Positions 17,147-25,225 are shown, numbered from the stretch's first letter. The stretch: DNA of 32,829 bases from Xanthomonas codiaei (GCF_002939785.1 NZ_MDEC01000014.1:1-32829); one strand, 5' to 3'. Numbers and translations are program-made. Notes: generated by a model not told the origin, from the sequence alone.

Positions 17147-20110
17147 TCAGCCATCGCTGTCGGCGATCACCACTGCCGGCAGTTGACCATTGTCGTAATC
17201 GATGCGGTTACGGCCGCTGCGCTTGGCGCGGTACAGCGCAGCATCGGCGCGCGCCAGCAGTTGCTCGAGCGTTTCGCCGGGCTGCAACCACGCCACCCCG
17301 ATCGAGCAGGTGACATGCAGCCAGCCACCATCGATAGGGTAGTCGCCGCAGATGCCGCGATGCAGGGCATCCAGCCGATGGGTGGCTTGTTGGGTCAACC
17401 CCGGCAGCACTGCCAGCAATTCTTCGCCGCCATAGCGGCCGATGCGGTCGTCGCCGCGCACCAGCGTATCCATGCGGCGGCCGACTCCGGCCAGCACCGC
17501 GTCGCCGGCCAGGTGGCCGTGCTGATCGTTGACCAGCTTGAAGTGATCCAGGTCGATCAGCACCACCGCCAGCGGTTGGGCGGTCGCGTCGGCGCGCTCC
17601 AGCATGTCGCGCAGGGCAGCAAGGATGCCTGCGCGGTTGAGCAGGCCGGTGAGTTCGTCATGGGTGGCCTTGAGTGCCAGCGCGGCACGGGCCGATTCCA
17701 GATCGCGCTTGTCCTGCTCCAACTCTGCGGTACGTTGGGCCACCAACTGCTCCAGCTCGCGCTTGCGACGCAGCAGTTTGGCGGTACGCCAACGCAGCAG
17801 CACGATCACCGCGGCGATGGCCAGCACCACATAGCCGATCAGCGCGGGGATGCTGCGCCACCAGGGTGGGCGCAGCACGAAGTGGAAGCGCGCCACCTCG
17901 CTTGCGCTGCGTTGATAGGCATCCAGCGCCTGCACTTCGAGCGTGTAATGGCCTGGTGGCAGCAGCGGATAGGTGAGATGGCTGAGCGAGGTGGTGGTCC
18001 AGCGCGCCTGATGGCCCTGCACGCGGTAGCGGAAACTGATGCGGTCGGCGCCGCCCTCGACGCCGGGCGTGTCCAGCTCGATGTCCAGCGGCGTTTCCGA
18101 CCAGTCCAGCACGCCGCCGGCCGGTACGATCTGGGTGCCGCGACGGACCTGGCTGACCTCGACCCTGAGCGCCTGCGACGCGAACAACTGCTGCGGGTCG
18201 CGCAGATGGCTGAGCCCTCTGCTGCTGCCGATCCAGATGCTGCCGTCGTCGTCTTCGAAAAATGCATTGGACGCCAGGTCGTCCCATAACAGACCTTCGG
18301 CGTGGGTGATCCGCGACCAGCGGCCACGTTGGTACAGATCCAGCCCCTGGCTGCTGCCTACCCACAAGCGGCCCTTGCGGTCGTGGCGCAGGATGAAAGG
18401 CATCACCCTGGACAGCAACGGGTCGTCCACCGCCTGTACCGGCAGGCTGCCGTCTGCCTGCAGGCGGCCGTGCCATAACCCGGTTTCGCGCAACGAGAGC
18501 CAGATTTCGCCATCGGGTGCGAAATCGATCTGGTACATGTCCTGGGTGGGCAGGCGACCGGTGACCGGCACATGCACCCAGCGCGTCCCGTCGCGGCGGT
18601 ACAGGCCATCGCCGGTGGCAGCCCACAGGCGGCCCTGGGGGTCGAAGTCGATGTCGCCAACGAACGTCGTCGCCATTGCCGGGTCGGAGATCAACCCGTA
18701 GGGCGGGCTGGCCTGGCCGTGCGCCAGCCCGCGCGGTGTCGCGATCCAGACCGAATCGTCGCGATCGAACAGGATCTTGTAGCCAGGCCGCGGCAGATCC
18801 ATCACGCGCCGGGTCAATCCGGTCGCCGGGTCGCGCCGCGCGATGGCGCCGGAGTAATACGACACCCAGGCCGCGCCATCGGGCGCCACCGCGATGCTCA
18901 GCGTCTGCGACAACGGCTTGCCGTCCTCCAGGTGCCAGGGCTGGGCGTGCGTGGCGCGTGGCGCGAGCAGGTTGGCGCCGCCATCGGCGCCTACCGCAAG
19001 CGTGCCGTCCGGCAGGCGCTGCATGGACCAGATGGGCGCCGCAGCCATGCCCTGCGCTTCGGTGAGATGCTCGATGGTGCCGTAGCCGAGCAGACGCTGC
19101 AGCCCGGTGCCGCGCGTGCCGATCCACAAGGTGCCGGTGCTCTGGAACAGCAATGGGCCGACCAGCGCATCCAGCTGCATGCCCTGGTCGTTGCCGATGT
19201 CGGACCACTGTGAGCCCTCCCAGCGCACCAACCCTTGATCCGATCGCGTCAACATGCGGCCCTGCGGGTCTTCCACCATCGTGGTCGCGCCGGACATGGT
19301 TTTGAAGCTGTTGTGCGGATTGGCCGGGCGCTCCTGAAAACGTGACGCGCCGGGTTCGCGCGAGACCATGATGCCGCCGCCGCGCAGCCACAGCCGGCCG
19401 CCACGCTCGCGAAAGATCACACGCCAACGCTTGGCCGGTACGCCATCGGCTTCGAACAAGGTTTCGACCACCCTGCCGTCGGCGTCCAGGCGGCAGACAC
19501 CGGCGTTGCAGGACACCCACAGCGACTGCCCATCGGCCAGCAGGGTACGGCCGACCTTGAGCACGTTGCCGTCGGCTGTTCCCAGCTCCAGCGTCTGCAC
19601 CTGCCAGTGGTCGCCGTCGGTAGGGGTCAACGCCAGCAACGCGCCGTCGCTGACGACCGCCACGCCATTGCGATAGGCCGCGATCACGTTGCCGGCATCG
19701 GCACTGATACGTTCGCCCTCGTTGAACACCTGCACAAACCTGTCGCCGATACGCACGAAAACGCCGTTGGCGGTGGCAACCCACAGCCGTCCTGCGTGAT
19801 CCAGTGTCAGGGCGCGGGTGTAGCGGGCATCGAGCCCGGTATCGCGCTCGACCGCGATGAAGCGATCGCGTTCGAACCGGTGCAGCGCCAGCTCGGTTGC
19901 CACCCACACCACGCCGCGCCGGTCTTCGACCAGCCCGTTGACGGTCATGCCCTGCAGGCCGTCCGCCTGGCCGTAATCGCGGAAGCTGTAACTCTGCGCA
20001 TGGGCACCGCACGTGCAGGCCAGCAGCAGCACTGCCGCCGCCAACCACAGACGCGCCCGCGACACTGCGCATCGCAGGACAGGACAGGCGAACAGGGCAG
20101 GGTTGGGCAT
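17147..20110 (-). CDS. Periplasmic beta-propeller diguanylate cyclase (paralogue)
   Basis: 987 residues with the same plan as its neighbour: signal peptide (AHA before QS, about residue 39), propeller blades (GVVWVAT, GRLWVAT, GTLWIGT, GRLWVGS), Y_Y_Y domain, membrane helix (about 756-774), coiled coil and GGDEF. GGEEL is at 894-898 and the RxxD I-site at 885-888 (RGDD). From the WWRS before the membrane helix to GGEEL both proteins are the same length, and they share KRDLESARAALALKA and PLAVVLIDLDHFK exactly, so they come from a tandem duplication. The sensor halves differ more, which suggests different signals. Starts 91 bases after the fliR stop and carries the best FliA-like promoter in the window. 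Activity is expected; the ligand is unknown. Confidence 0.9.
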   Translation of the reverse strand: MPNPALFACPVLRCAVSRARLWLAAAVLLLACTCGAHAQSYSFRDYGQADGLQGMTVNGLVEDRRGVVWVATELALHRFERDRFIAVERDTGLDARYTRALTLDHAGRLWVATANGVFVRIGDRFVQVFNEGERISADAGNVIAAYRNGVAVVSDGALLALTPTDGDHWQVQTLELGTADGNVLKVGRTLLADGQSLWVSCNAGVCRLDADGRVVETLFEADGVPAKRWRVIFRERGGRLWLRGGGIMVSREPGASRFQERPANPHNSFKTMSGATTMVEDPQGRMLTRSDQGLVRWEGSQWSDIGNDQGMQLDALVGPLLFQSTGTLWIGTRGTGLQRLLGYGTIEHLTEAQGMAAAPIWSMQRLPDGTLAVGADGGANLLAPRATHAQPWHLEDGKPLSQTLSIAVAPDGAAWVSYYSGAIARRDPATGLTRRVMDLPRPGYKILFDRDDSVWIATPRGLAHGQASPPYGLISDPAMATTFVGDIDFDPQGRLWAATGDGLYRRDGTRWVHVPVTGRLPTQDMYQIDFAPDGEIWLSLRETGLWHGRLQADGSLPVQAVDDPLLSRVMPFILRHDRKGRLWVGSSQGLDLYQRGRWSRITHAEGLLWDDLASNAFFEDDDGSIWIGSSRGLSHLRDPQQLFASQALRVEVSQVRRGTQIVPAGGVLDWSETPLDIELDTPGVEGGADRISFRYRVQGHQARWTTTSLSHLTYPLLPPGHYTLEVQALDAYQRSASEVARFHFVLRPPWWRSIPALIGYVVLAIAAVIVLLRWRTAKLLRRKRELEQLVAQRTAELEQDKRDLESARAALALKATHDELTGLLNRAGILAALRDMLERADATAQPLAVVLIDLDHFKLVNDQHGHLAGDAVLAGVGRRMDTLVRGDDRIGRYGGEELLAVLPGLTQQATHRLDALHRGICGDYPIDGGWLHVTCSIGVAWLQPGETLEQLLARADAALYRAKRSGRNRIDYDNGQLPAVVIADSDG

Positions 20111-20164
20111 CGGCTTCCGCGGGGCGAGGGGCGATATGACGGAACGGGTCGATCGTCCCCAGCG

Positions 20165-20191
20165 TTGACGGCGACCCTGCGCAAAACTTGA
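20165..20191 (-). promoter_or_regulatory. Probable FliA (sigma-28) promoter of upstream propeller cyclase
   Basis: Minus-strand TCAAGTTT, exactly 11 bases, GCCGTCAA: 7 of 8 and 6 of 8 matches to TAAAGTTT-N11-GCCGATAA, with the TCAAG form known from Pseudomonas FliA promoters. It lies between the fliR stop (20202) and the ATG (20110) and predicts a leader of about 50 bases. Confidence 0.65.
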
Positions 20192-20201
20192 GCCGGCGCG
20201 G

Positions 20202-20993
20202 CTAGGCCGTCAGCTCCCTGGCAGCATCGAAGGCGATATCGAACAGGCGCTGCACCGGCGGTGCGAACTCGCTGGCGAAGCTGGACAGCAGGAACATCCC
20301 CAGCAACACCGTCAGCGGCAGGCCCAACTGCATCGGGTTCAGGGCTGGCGCGGCCTTGGCCAGCGCACCGAAGGCCAGGTTCACCGCCAGCATCGCCACC
20401 ATCATCGGCAGCGCCAGGGTCAGCCCGCCGCGCAGGATCTGCAGGAACAGGGTGGGAGCGACTTCGGCGAAGGCGCTGGCGTCGGGAATGGCGGTGCCGA
20501 TCGGCAACGCCTTGTAGCTGTCCACCAGCAGCGCGATCACCGCCAGGTGCCCGTTGGCGGCGAAGAACAACAGCCCAAAACCGATATAGAACCACTGCGC
20601 GATCACGCCGGAGGTCACTCCGCGCATCGGGTCGGACATCTGCGCAAACGACAGGCCGGTGGCTTGCGACACCAGCTCGCCGGCCAGCGCGCCGGCTTCG
20701 AAGATCAGCTTGAGCATGAATCCCATGCTGGCGCCGACCGCCAGTTCGCGCGCGATGCTGAGCACCGCGCTGGCAGTGAAGCCATCCCACTCCGGCACCG
20801 GCGGCAGGATCGGCGCCAGCGCCATCGCCAGGGTCCCGGTCAGCATCACCCGCACCCGCCCGGGCACCGCCCGGGTGCCGATCAGCGGCATCGCGGTCAG
20901 CAACGCACCGGTGCGCAGCATCGTCCACATGATCGCCCCGACCATCGCGAACGCGCGCTGGCCGTCGATCACCATCTGGGTGGCGGCATCCAT
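20202..20993 (-). CDS. fliR: Flagellar export gate protein FliR
   Basis: 263 residues, very hydrophobic with about six membrane segments and the usual FliR length. It forms the FliP5-Q4-R1 export gate at the centre of the basal body. Family-typical stretches include the N-terminal RTGALLTAMPLIGTRAVPGRVRV segment read in two parts, GFMLKLIFEAGALAGELVS, and GRLA-like packing near LNPMQLGLPLTVLLG. ATG lies 13 bases after the fliQ stop. Stop TAG at 20202; the three c-di-GMP genes follow. Confidence 0.95.
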   Translation of the reverse strand: MDAATQMVIDGQRAFAMVGAIMWTMLRTGALLTAMPLIGTRAVPGRVRVMLTGTLAMALAPILPPVPEWDGFTASAVLSIARELAVGASMGFMLKLIFEAGALAGELVSQATGLSFAQMSDPMRGVTSGVIAQWFYIGFGLLFFAANGHLAVIALLVDSYKALPIGTAIPDASAFAEVAPTLFLQILRGGLTLALPMMVAMLAVNLAFGALAKAAPALNPMQLGLPLTVLLGMFLLSSFASEFAPPVQRLFDIAFDAARELTA

Positions 20994-21006
20994 CCGGTCC
21001 GGCCCG

Positions 21007-21276
21007 CTAGCCGATCAGATGCGGAATGCGCTGGAACAGCGCGATGGTGAACTCCACCAGATGCCCCAGCAGCATGCTGCCGGTGGCGAACAGGGTGGCC
21101 GTCAACGCCACCGCCTTGGCGACGAAGGCGATGGTGGGTTCGTTCAACTGGGTGGCGGCCTGGACCACGCCGATCACCACACCCACCACCAGCACCGCCA
21201 GCAACATCGGTCCGGCAATCCACAGGACGGTGACCAGGCCACCACGCAATTCAGTCAGGGCGATTTCAGGGCTCAT
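21007..21276 (-). CDS. fliQ: Flagellar export gate protein FliQ
   Basis: 89 residues, the same length as E. coli FliQ, with two membrane helices and the conserved QAATQLNEPT turn. The N terminus MSPEIALTEL aligns with E. coli MTPE, so the ATG at 21276 is secure although the frame is open to 21528. No Shine-Dalgarno sequence precedes it. The sigma-54 promoter lies so close that its transcript would start about two bases before the ATG. First gene of fliQ-fliR, separated from fliP by a 760-base gap filled with repeats. Confidence 0.95.
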   Translation of the reverse strand: MSPEIALTELRGGLVTVLWIAGPMLLAVLVVGVVIGVVQAATQLNEPTIAFVAKAVALTATLFATGSMLLGHLVEFTIALFQRIPHLIG

Positions 21277-21287
21277 GGGCGGTGGTG

Positions 21288-21304
21288 ATGCAAGTCGGGT
21301 GCCA
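21288..21304 (-). promoter_or_regulatory. Sigma-54 promoter of fliQ-fliR
   Basis: Minus-strand TGGCACCCGACTTGCAT, an excellent RpoN match. The -12 C at 21290 predicts transcription from about 21278, only two bases before the fliQ ATG. Confidence 0.8.
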
Positions 21305-21311
21305 AAGGGGC

Positions 21312-21343
21312 GGGGATTGGGGATTCGGGATTGGGGATTCGGG
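21312..21343. repeat. GGGATT-type short tandem tract
   Basis: Repeats of GGGATTG and GGGATTC, seven bases upstream of the fliQ -24 element. Confidence 0.75.
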
Positions 21344-21422
21344 TCGGTGGTTTGGCTGGGAGCTAGAGGGTAGCGCGGACTTTTGCTTGCGGCATGTTGA
21401 CGCAGCGTCTTCGACGCGTTTC

Positions 21423-21446
21423 GCCGTTGCCGTTGCCGTTGCCGTT
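21423..21446. repeat. (GCCGTT)4 hexanucleotide microsatellite
   Basis: Four perfect GCCGTT units in non-coding DNA immediately outside the inverted-repeat element. Copy number could vary by slippage. Confidence 0.9.
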
Positions 21447-22023
21447 GCTGTGCCTTTGCTGTTCGCTTTACGGGCCCCCATACCGCAGCGGCAATCCGGG
21501 TAGATACAACCCGCAGGGCATCGCGCAAGGATGCGCGATGTTTTTGTAAGGGACATGGATGTCCCTTACAAAAATTTCTACCCGGATTGCGGACCTGGAG
21601 CGCGCAGCGCGGAAGGCGCGAGGACGGGGTGTGTTTCTTTGGTTACTTTCTTTGCACAAGCAAAGAAAGTGACTCGCCCCCCGAAGGGGGACGAAAGCTC
21701 TGCTTCTGCCTTCGCTAGTGTTTTTGCTTGAACGGTTGCTATGAGATTGGAACAGCAAATCAACGGCTTTCACGCCCTGTCGGGCGCGAGTCACTTTTCT
21801 TTGCTTGTGCAAAGAAAAGTAACCAAAAGAAAGCACACCCCGTCCTCGCGCCCTCCGCGCCTGCGGCGCTGCGGGTGCGCAAGGCCGGCAGAAATTTTTG
21901 TAAGGGACATCCATGTCCCTTACAAAAACGACGCGCATCCATGCGCGCCGCCCTGCGGGTTGTATCTGCCGGCCTTGCCGCTGCGGTATGGGGCCCCGGA
22001 CGAGCAAAGAACAAAAGCACAGC
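21447..22023. mobile_element. 577-bp nested inverted-repeat element, MITE-like, no transposase
   Basis: The outer arms pair across the element: 21447-21494 with 21975-22023, nearly perfect over 21473-21494 and 21975-21996 (CCCCATACCGCAGCGGCAA core). Inside are two matching sets of hairpins in mirror order: TTTTTGTAAGGGACAT with its complement at 21541-21574 and 21895-21928 (16-bp stems), and ACTTTCTTTG or ACTTTTCTTTG stems at 21645-21670 and 21793-21820. The centre has no gene. This looks like two inverted copies of one repeat or a non-autonomous element. No transposase and no clear target duplication are seen, so mobility is inference. Confidence 0.7.
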
Positions 22024-22036
22024 GCGCCATCCACAG

Positions 22037-22894
22037 CTACGACGCGTTGAAGCTCGCCGCCAGCGTCCCCACCACCAACACCCATCCATCCACCAGGATG
22101 AACAGCAGGATCTTGAACGGAGCGGAGATCAGCATCGGCGACAGCATCATCATGCCCATCGACATCAGCACGCTGGCCACCACCAGGTCGATGATCACGA
22201 ACGGGATGAAGATCAGAAAGCCAATCTCGAAGGCGGTCTTCAGCTCGCTGGTCACGAACGAGGCTACCAGCACCGGGAACGGCACCGCGTCCGGGCCGGT
22301 GTACTTGCCGTCGCCGGCCATCCCCGCGAAGGTCATCAGGTCGGTCTCGCGGATCTGCGCCAGCATGAAGGCGCGCAAGGGCTGGGTGGTCAGTGTCCAG
22401 GCGCTGGAGAAGTCGATCTGGTTGTTGAGATAGGGCTGCAGGCCGGCGCCCCACATCTTCTGCCACACCGGCATCATCACCAGCGCGGTCAGGAACATCG
22501 CCAGGCCAAGCAGCACCTGGTTGGACGGGGTCTGGCCAGTGCCCAGTGCCTGGCGAAGCAGGGCCAGCACGATGGTGATGCGGGTGAAGGCGGTCAGCAC
22601 CAGCAGCATCGACGGCAGCAGGGTGATGGCCGTCATCAGCAGCAGGGTCTGCAGCGGCAGGCTCACCGGCTGGTCGCCGATGCGGCCCACGCTGACGTTC
22701 GGCAGGTTCGGCAACTGGTTGGAGCCGGGCGGCACCGCCGCCGGGGCGGCGGCGGGAGCGGCGGCCGGTGCAGCGGCCTGCGCCACCGACGGCAGCGCGG
22801 CCGGGGTCGCGGCGGCCAGCAGCGGGCAGCTCATCGCCAGCAGGATCAACACCAGGCGGAGGCTGCGCCCCCAGCGATTCCAGCTACTGAACAT
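22037..22894 (-). CDS. fliP: Flagellar export gate protein FliP
   Basis: 285 residues. FliP makes most of the export-gate pore with FliQ and FliR. A signal peptide (about 1-28) and an Ala/Pro repeat stretch (about 35-55, AAAPAAAPAAAP) precede the conserved core, which has LPLQTLLLMTAITLLPSMLL in two parts, FTRITIVLALLRQALGTGQTPSNQVL and FVTSELKTAFEIGF. Four membrane segments are evident. The ATG follows the fliO stop after a single base (TGACATG). Last gene of the fliL unit. Confidence 0.96.
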   Translation of the reverse strand: MFSSWNRWGRSLRLVLILLAMSCPLLAAATPAALPSVAQAAAPAAAPAAAPAAVPPGSNQLPNLPNVSVGRIGDQPVSLPLQTLLLMTAITLLPSMLLVLTAFTRITIVLALLRQALGTGQTPSNQVLLGLAMFLTALVMMPVWQKMWGAGLQPYLNNQIDFSSAWTLTTQPLRAFMLAQIRETDLMTFAGMAGDGKYTGPDAVPFPVLVASFVTSELKTAFEIGFLIFIPFVIIDLVVASVLMSMGMMMLSPMLISAPFKILLFILVDGWVLVVGTLAASFNAS

Positions 22895-22895
22895 G

Positions 22896-23303
22896 TCACG
22901 GGTCCTTGCGCAGCTTCTGGGCGAGCAGCTGGGCGAAATTGGGCAGTTGCTTGAGGTTGGGCAGGGTGGGGGCCGGGGTGGGCGGCAGCGGTTCGGGCAA
23001 GGTATGCAAGGTGGTGATGCCGCCAGGGGTGACGCCCAGCAGCAGTTGCTGACCGTTGACTTCCACCACCACCACGCGCTCCTTGGCGCCCACCGCCAGG
23101 CTGGTGACCAGGCGCAGGCCCTCGCTGCTGCGGAAGCCGCTGCCGGGCATGCGCTTGAGCAACCAGCCCAGGCCGACGATCAGCGCTAGCACCAGCAGCA
23201 ATGCAAAGACTGCGCCAAACATGCTGGGCGTGGCCGGGGCCTGTGCGCCCACCTGGGTGGCCTTGGCCGCGGCGGGCGCGGCAGCGGCCAGCAGGCCGAT
23301 CAA
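22896..23303 (-). CDS. fliO: Flagellar export assembly protein FliO
   Basis: 135 residues from a TTG start at 23303. That start is chosen because GGAGG lies five bases upstream and the TTG overlaps the fliN TGA stop (TTGA); the longer open frame to 23666 is a fliN shadow. One membrane helix, FGAVFALLLVLALIVGLGWLL (about 29-49), is followed by a small cytoplasmic domain with SLAVGAKERVVVVEVNGQQLLLGV and a Pro-rich C terminus. FliO helps FliP assemble and is weakly conserved, so the identification rests on position as well as on the FliO motif. Confidence 0.92.
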   Translation of the reverse strand: MIGLLAAAAPAAAKATQVGAQAPATPSMFGAVFALLLVLALIVGLGWLLKRMPGSGFRSSEGLRLVTSLAVGAKERVVVVEVNGQQLLLGVTPGGITTLHTLPEPLPPTPAPTLPNLKQLPNFAQLLAQKLRKDP

Positions 23304-23638
23304 CGCAGCCTCCGGATCCGCTCGCTGGGGCTGACCACGTCGGTCAGGCGGATGCCGAAACGGTCGTTGATGACCACCACTTCGCCGTGCGCGATCAGGG
23401 TGCCGTTGACGTAGACGTCCAGCGGTTCGCCGGCGCCGCGCTCCAGTTCCACCACCGAGCCCTGGTTGAGCTGCAGCAGGTTGCGGATCGGAATGCGCGC
23501 GCGGCCCACTTCCAGCGACAGCGTCACCGGCACGTCCAGGATCACGTCCAGGTTGAGGTCGGCGGCGTTCTGGTCGTGCTCGGCCTGCAGGCTGTCGAAG
23601 GTGGCAGGCGCGGCGTCGAGGATGTCGGAGTTGGTCAT
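23300..23638 (-). CDS. fliN: Flagellar motor switch protein FliN
   Basis: 112 residues. FliN forms the lower C-ring with FliM and docks FliH. The SpoA domain covers the C-terminal two thirds: LDVILDVPVTLSLEVGRARI in order, then LLQLNQGSVVELERGAGEPLD and VNGTLIAHGEVVVINDRFGIRLTDVV. The start overlaps the fliM stop (ATGA) and the stop overlaps the fliO TTG. Length is shorter than in E. coli (137) because of a shorter N terminus. Confidence 0.97.
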   Translation of the reverse strand: MTNSDILDAAPATFDSLQAEHDQNAADLNLDVILDVPVTLSLEVGRARIPIRNLLQLNQGSVVELERGAGEPLDVYVNGTLIAHGEVVVINDRFGIRLTDVVSPSERIRRLR

Positions 23639-24648
23639 GGGTTGGGGTCCTGGGATGGAACGGCACGCGGAGCTTGCACGCCGGGTGGGCGCACGGCGGT
23701 GATCTTCACGGCGTTGTTGCCGTTGGAAACGCCGAATTCGCCGGTGAACAGGGGGATCTCTTCCACGCACAGCGGCACCTGGGCGGGCAGGTCGATCGGC
23801 AGGATGTCGCCGATCTTCAGGCCGGTGAGCTGGCGCAGGCTCATGCGCTTGCTGGCCAGCACGCTGGACAGGGTCACTTCGGCGGTATCGAGCTGTTCGC
23901 GCAGCATCACGTTCCACGAGTCGTCGCGGTCGTTGCGGTCGCTCTGGATGCCGGCATCGAGAAGTTCGCGGATCGGTTCCAGCATCGAATACGGCAGGGT
24001 GATGTGGATCTCGCCGCCGCCGCCCTCCAGCTCCACGTGGAAGCGGCACACCACCACGTATTCGCGCGGGGTGACGATGTTGGCGAAATGCGGGTTGATC
24101 TCCGAGTTGATGTACTCGAAGTCCACGTCCATCACCGGTGCCCAGGCTTCCTTCAGGTCGGCGAAGGTCTGCTTGAGCATCAGCTGGATCACCCGCATCT
24201 CGGTGGCGGTGAATTCGCGGCCTTCGATGCGGGTGTGGAAGCGGCCGTCGCCGCCGAAGAAGTTGTCCACCACGGTAAAGACCAGGGTGGGCTCGAACAC
24301 GATCAGCCCGGTACCGCGCAGCGGCTTGAAGCGGATCAGGTTGAGGTTGGTCGGCACGTACAGCGAGTGCATGTATTCGTTGAACTTGACCAGGTCGATG
24401 CCGCGCACCGACAGGTCGGCCGAGCGCCGGATCAGGTTGAACAGGCCGATGCGCCACAGGCGTGCAAAACGCTCGTTGACCATCTCCAGGGTGGGCATGC
24501 GCCCGCGGATGATGCGGTCCTGGCTGGACAGGTCGTACTGGCGGGCCTCGCCAGGCAACGGCTCCGGCTCGGTGTTGACCGCGCCCGAATCCACGCCGTG
24601 CAGCAAGGCATCGATTTCGTCCTGGGAAAGCAGATCACTCACGCTCAT
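23635..24648 (-). CDS. fliM: Flagellar motor switch protein FliM
   Basis: 337 residues. FliM is the CheY-P receptor of the C-ring. The N-terminal CheY-binding peptide is LLSQDEIDALLHGV (about 6-19). The middle domain has the GGDGR loop (FFGGDGRFHTRIEGREFT) that contacts FliG. The C-terminal SpoA domain has GDILPIDLP and VPLFTGEFGVSNGNNAVKI-type sequence. ATG lies nine bases after the fliL stop; its end overlaps fliN by four bases. Confidence 0.97.
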   Translation of the reverse strand: MSVSDLLSQDEIDALLHGVDSGAVNTEPEPLPGEARQYDLSSQDRIIRGRMPTLEMVNERFARLWRIGLFNLIRRSADLSVRGIDLVKFNEYMHSLYVPTNLNLIRFKPLRGTGLIVFEPTLVFTVVDNFFGGDGRFHTRIEGREFTATEMRVIQLMLKQTFADLKEAWAPVMDVDFEYINSEINPHFANIVTPREYVVVCRFHVELEGGGGEIHITLPYSMLEPIRELLDAGIQSDRNDRDDSWNVMLREQLDTAEVTLSSVLASKRMSLRQLTGLKIGDILPIDLPAQVPLCVEEIPLFTGEFGVSNGNNAVKITAVRPPGVQAPRAVPSQDPNP

Positions 24649-24657
24649 GGGGCAGCC

Positions 24658-25176
24658 TTACTGGGTGACGAAACTGGTGAACAGCAATTCTTCGATGCAT
24701 TTCTTGCCGGTTTCGCTGGTCATTACCTTCTGCGCTTCGGCCAGCGCGGATTTCTGCAGCTTCTGCTTGCCGGCCAGGTCGGCCACGTCGGTGGCCTTGA
24801 CCTGGGACAGCAGCATCAACAGGTGCGCACGGATGGCAGGGGCGTTCTCGGTGATGAGTTTGAGTTCTTCCGGGTCGCGGGTGACCAGCTGCACTTCGAC
24901 CTGAAGATACTGCGGGCCGTCGCCAGGATCGGCCAGATTAACCACAATCGCCGGGTCCATTGGGAAGTACTGTGCCGGCTTTGGCACTTCGGCCACCTTG
25001 GGGGCGGCGTGCTTGCCGCCTTTTTCCTCGCCCTTGTGGCCGAGAAAGAACCAAGCGCCGCCGCCGGCGGCCGCCAGCACCACCACACCGATGGCGATCA
25101 GCAGGATGGGCTTCTTGCCGCCCTTCTTCTTCTCGTCTTTGTCTTCGGTCTTTTCGGGTTTCTTTGCGGCTGCCAC
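24658..25176 (-). CDS. fliL: Flagellar basal body stator-associated protein FliL
   Basis: 172 residues from GTG; GGAG lies six bases upstream and the sigma-54 site predicts a leader of about 23 bases. FliL surrounds and supports MotAB stators. A Lys/Glu-rich cytoplasmic N terminus (1-22) is followed by one membrane helix (about 23-46, ILLIAIGVVVLAAAGGGAWFFL) and a periplasmic domain with YFPMDPAIVVNLADPGDGPQYLQVEVQL, read in parts, ending in EELLFTSFVTQ. First gene of fliLMNOP. Confidence 0.95.
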   Translation of the reverse strand: MAAAKKPEKTEDKDEKKKGGKKPILLIAIGVVVLAAAGGGAWFFLGHKGEEKGGKHAAPKVAEVPKPAQYFPMDPAIVVNLADPGDGPQYLQVEVQLVTRDPEELKLITENAPAIRAHLLMLLSQVKATDVADLAGKQKLQKSALAEAQKVMTSETGKKCIEELLFTSFVTQ

Positions 25177-25208
25177 GGTCTGCTCCAGGGGGAATGCTCA
25201 CCCAATGG

Positions 25209-25225
25209 ATGCAATCAGCGTGCCA
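25209..25225 (-). promoter_or_regulatory. Sigma-54 promoter of fliLMNOP
   Basis: Minus-strand TGGCACGCTGATTGCAT, the closest of the five to the general RpoN consensus in its -24 block. Expected start near 25199. Confidence 0.85.

Larger units (their letters stand above)
21277..22036. other. Intergenic region fliP-fliQ
   Basis: A 760-base gap with no supported gene. It contains, from fliQ outward, the sigma-54 promoter, a GGGATT tract, a (GCCGTT)4 microsatellite and the 577-base inverted-repeat element that ends 14 bases before the fliP stop. Open frames here cross the palindromes and have no recognisable product. Confidence 0.8.

Noticed and set aside
21447..22023. Insertion sequence
   Set aside because: Inverted repeats are present but no transposase frame; kept as a non-autonomous repeat element only.
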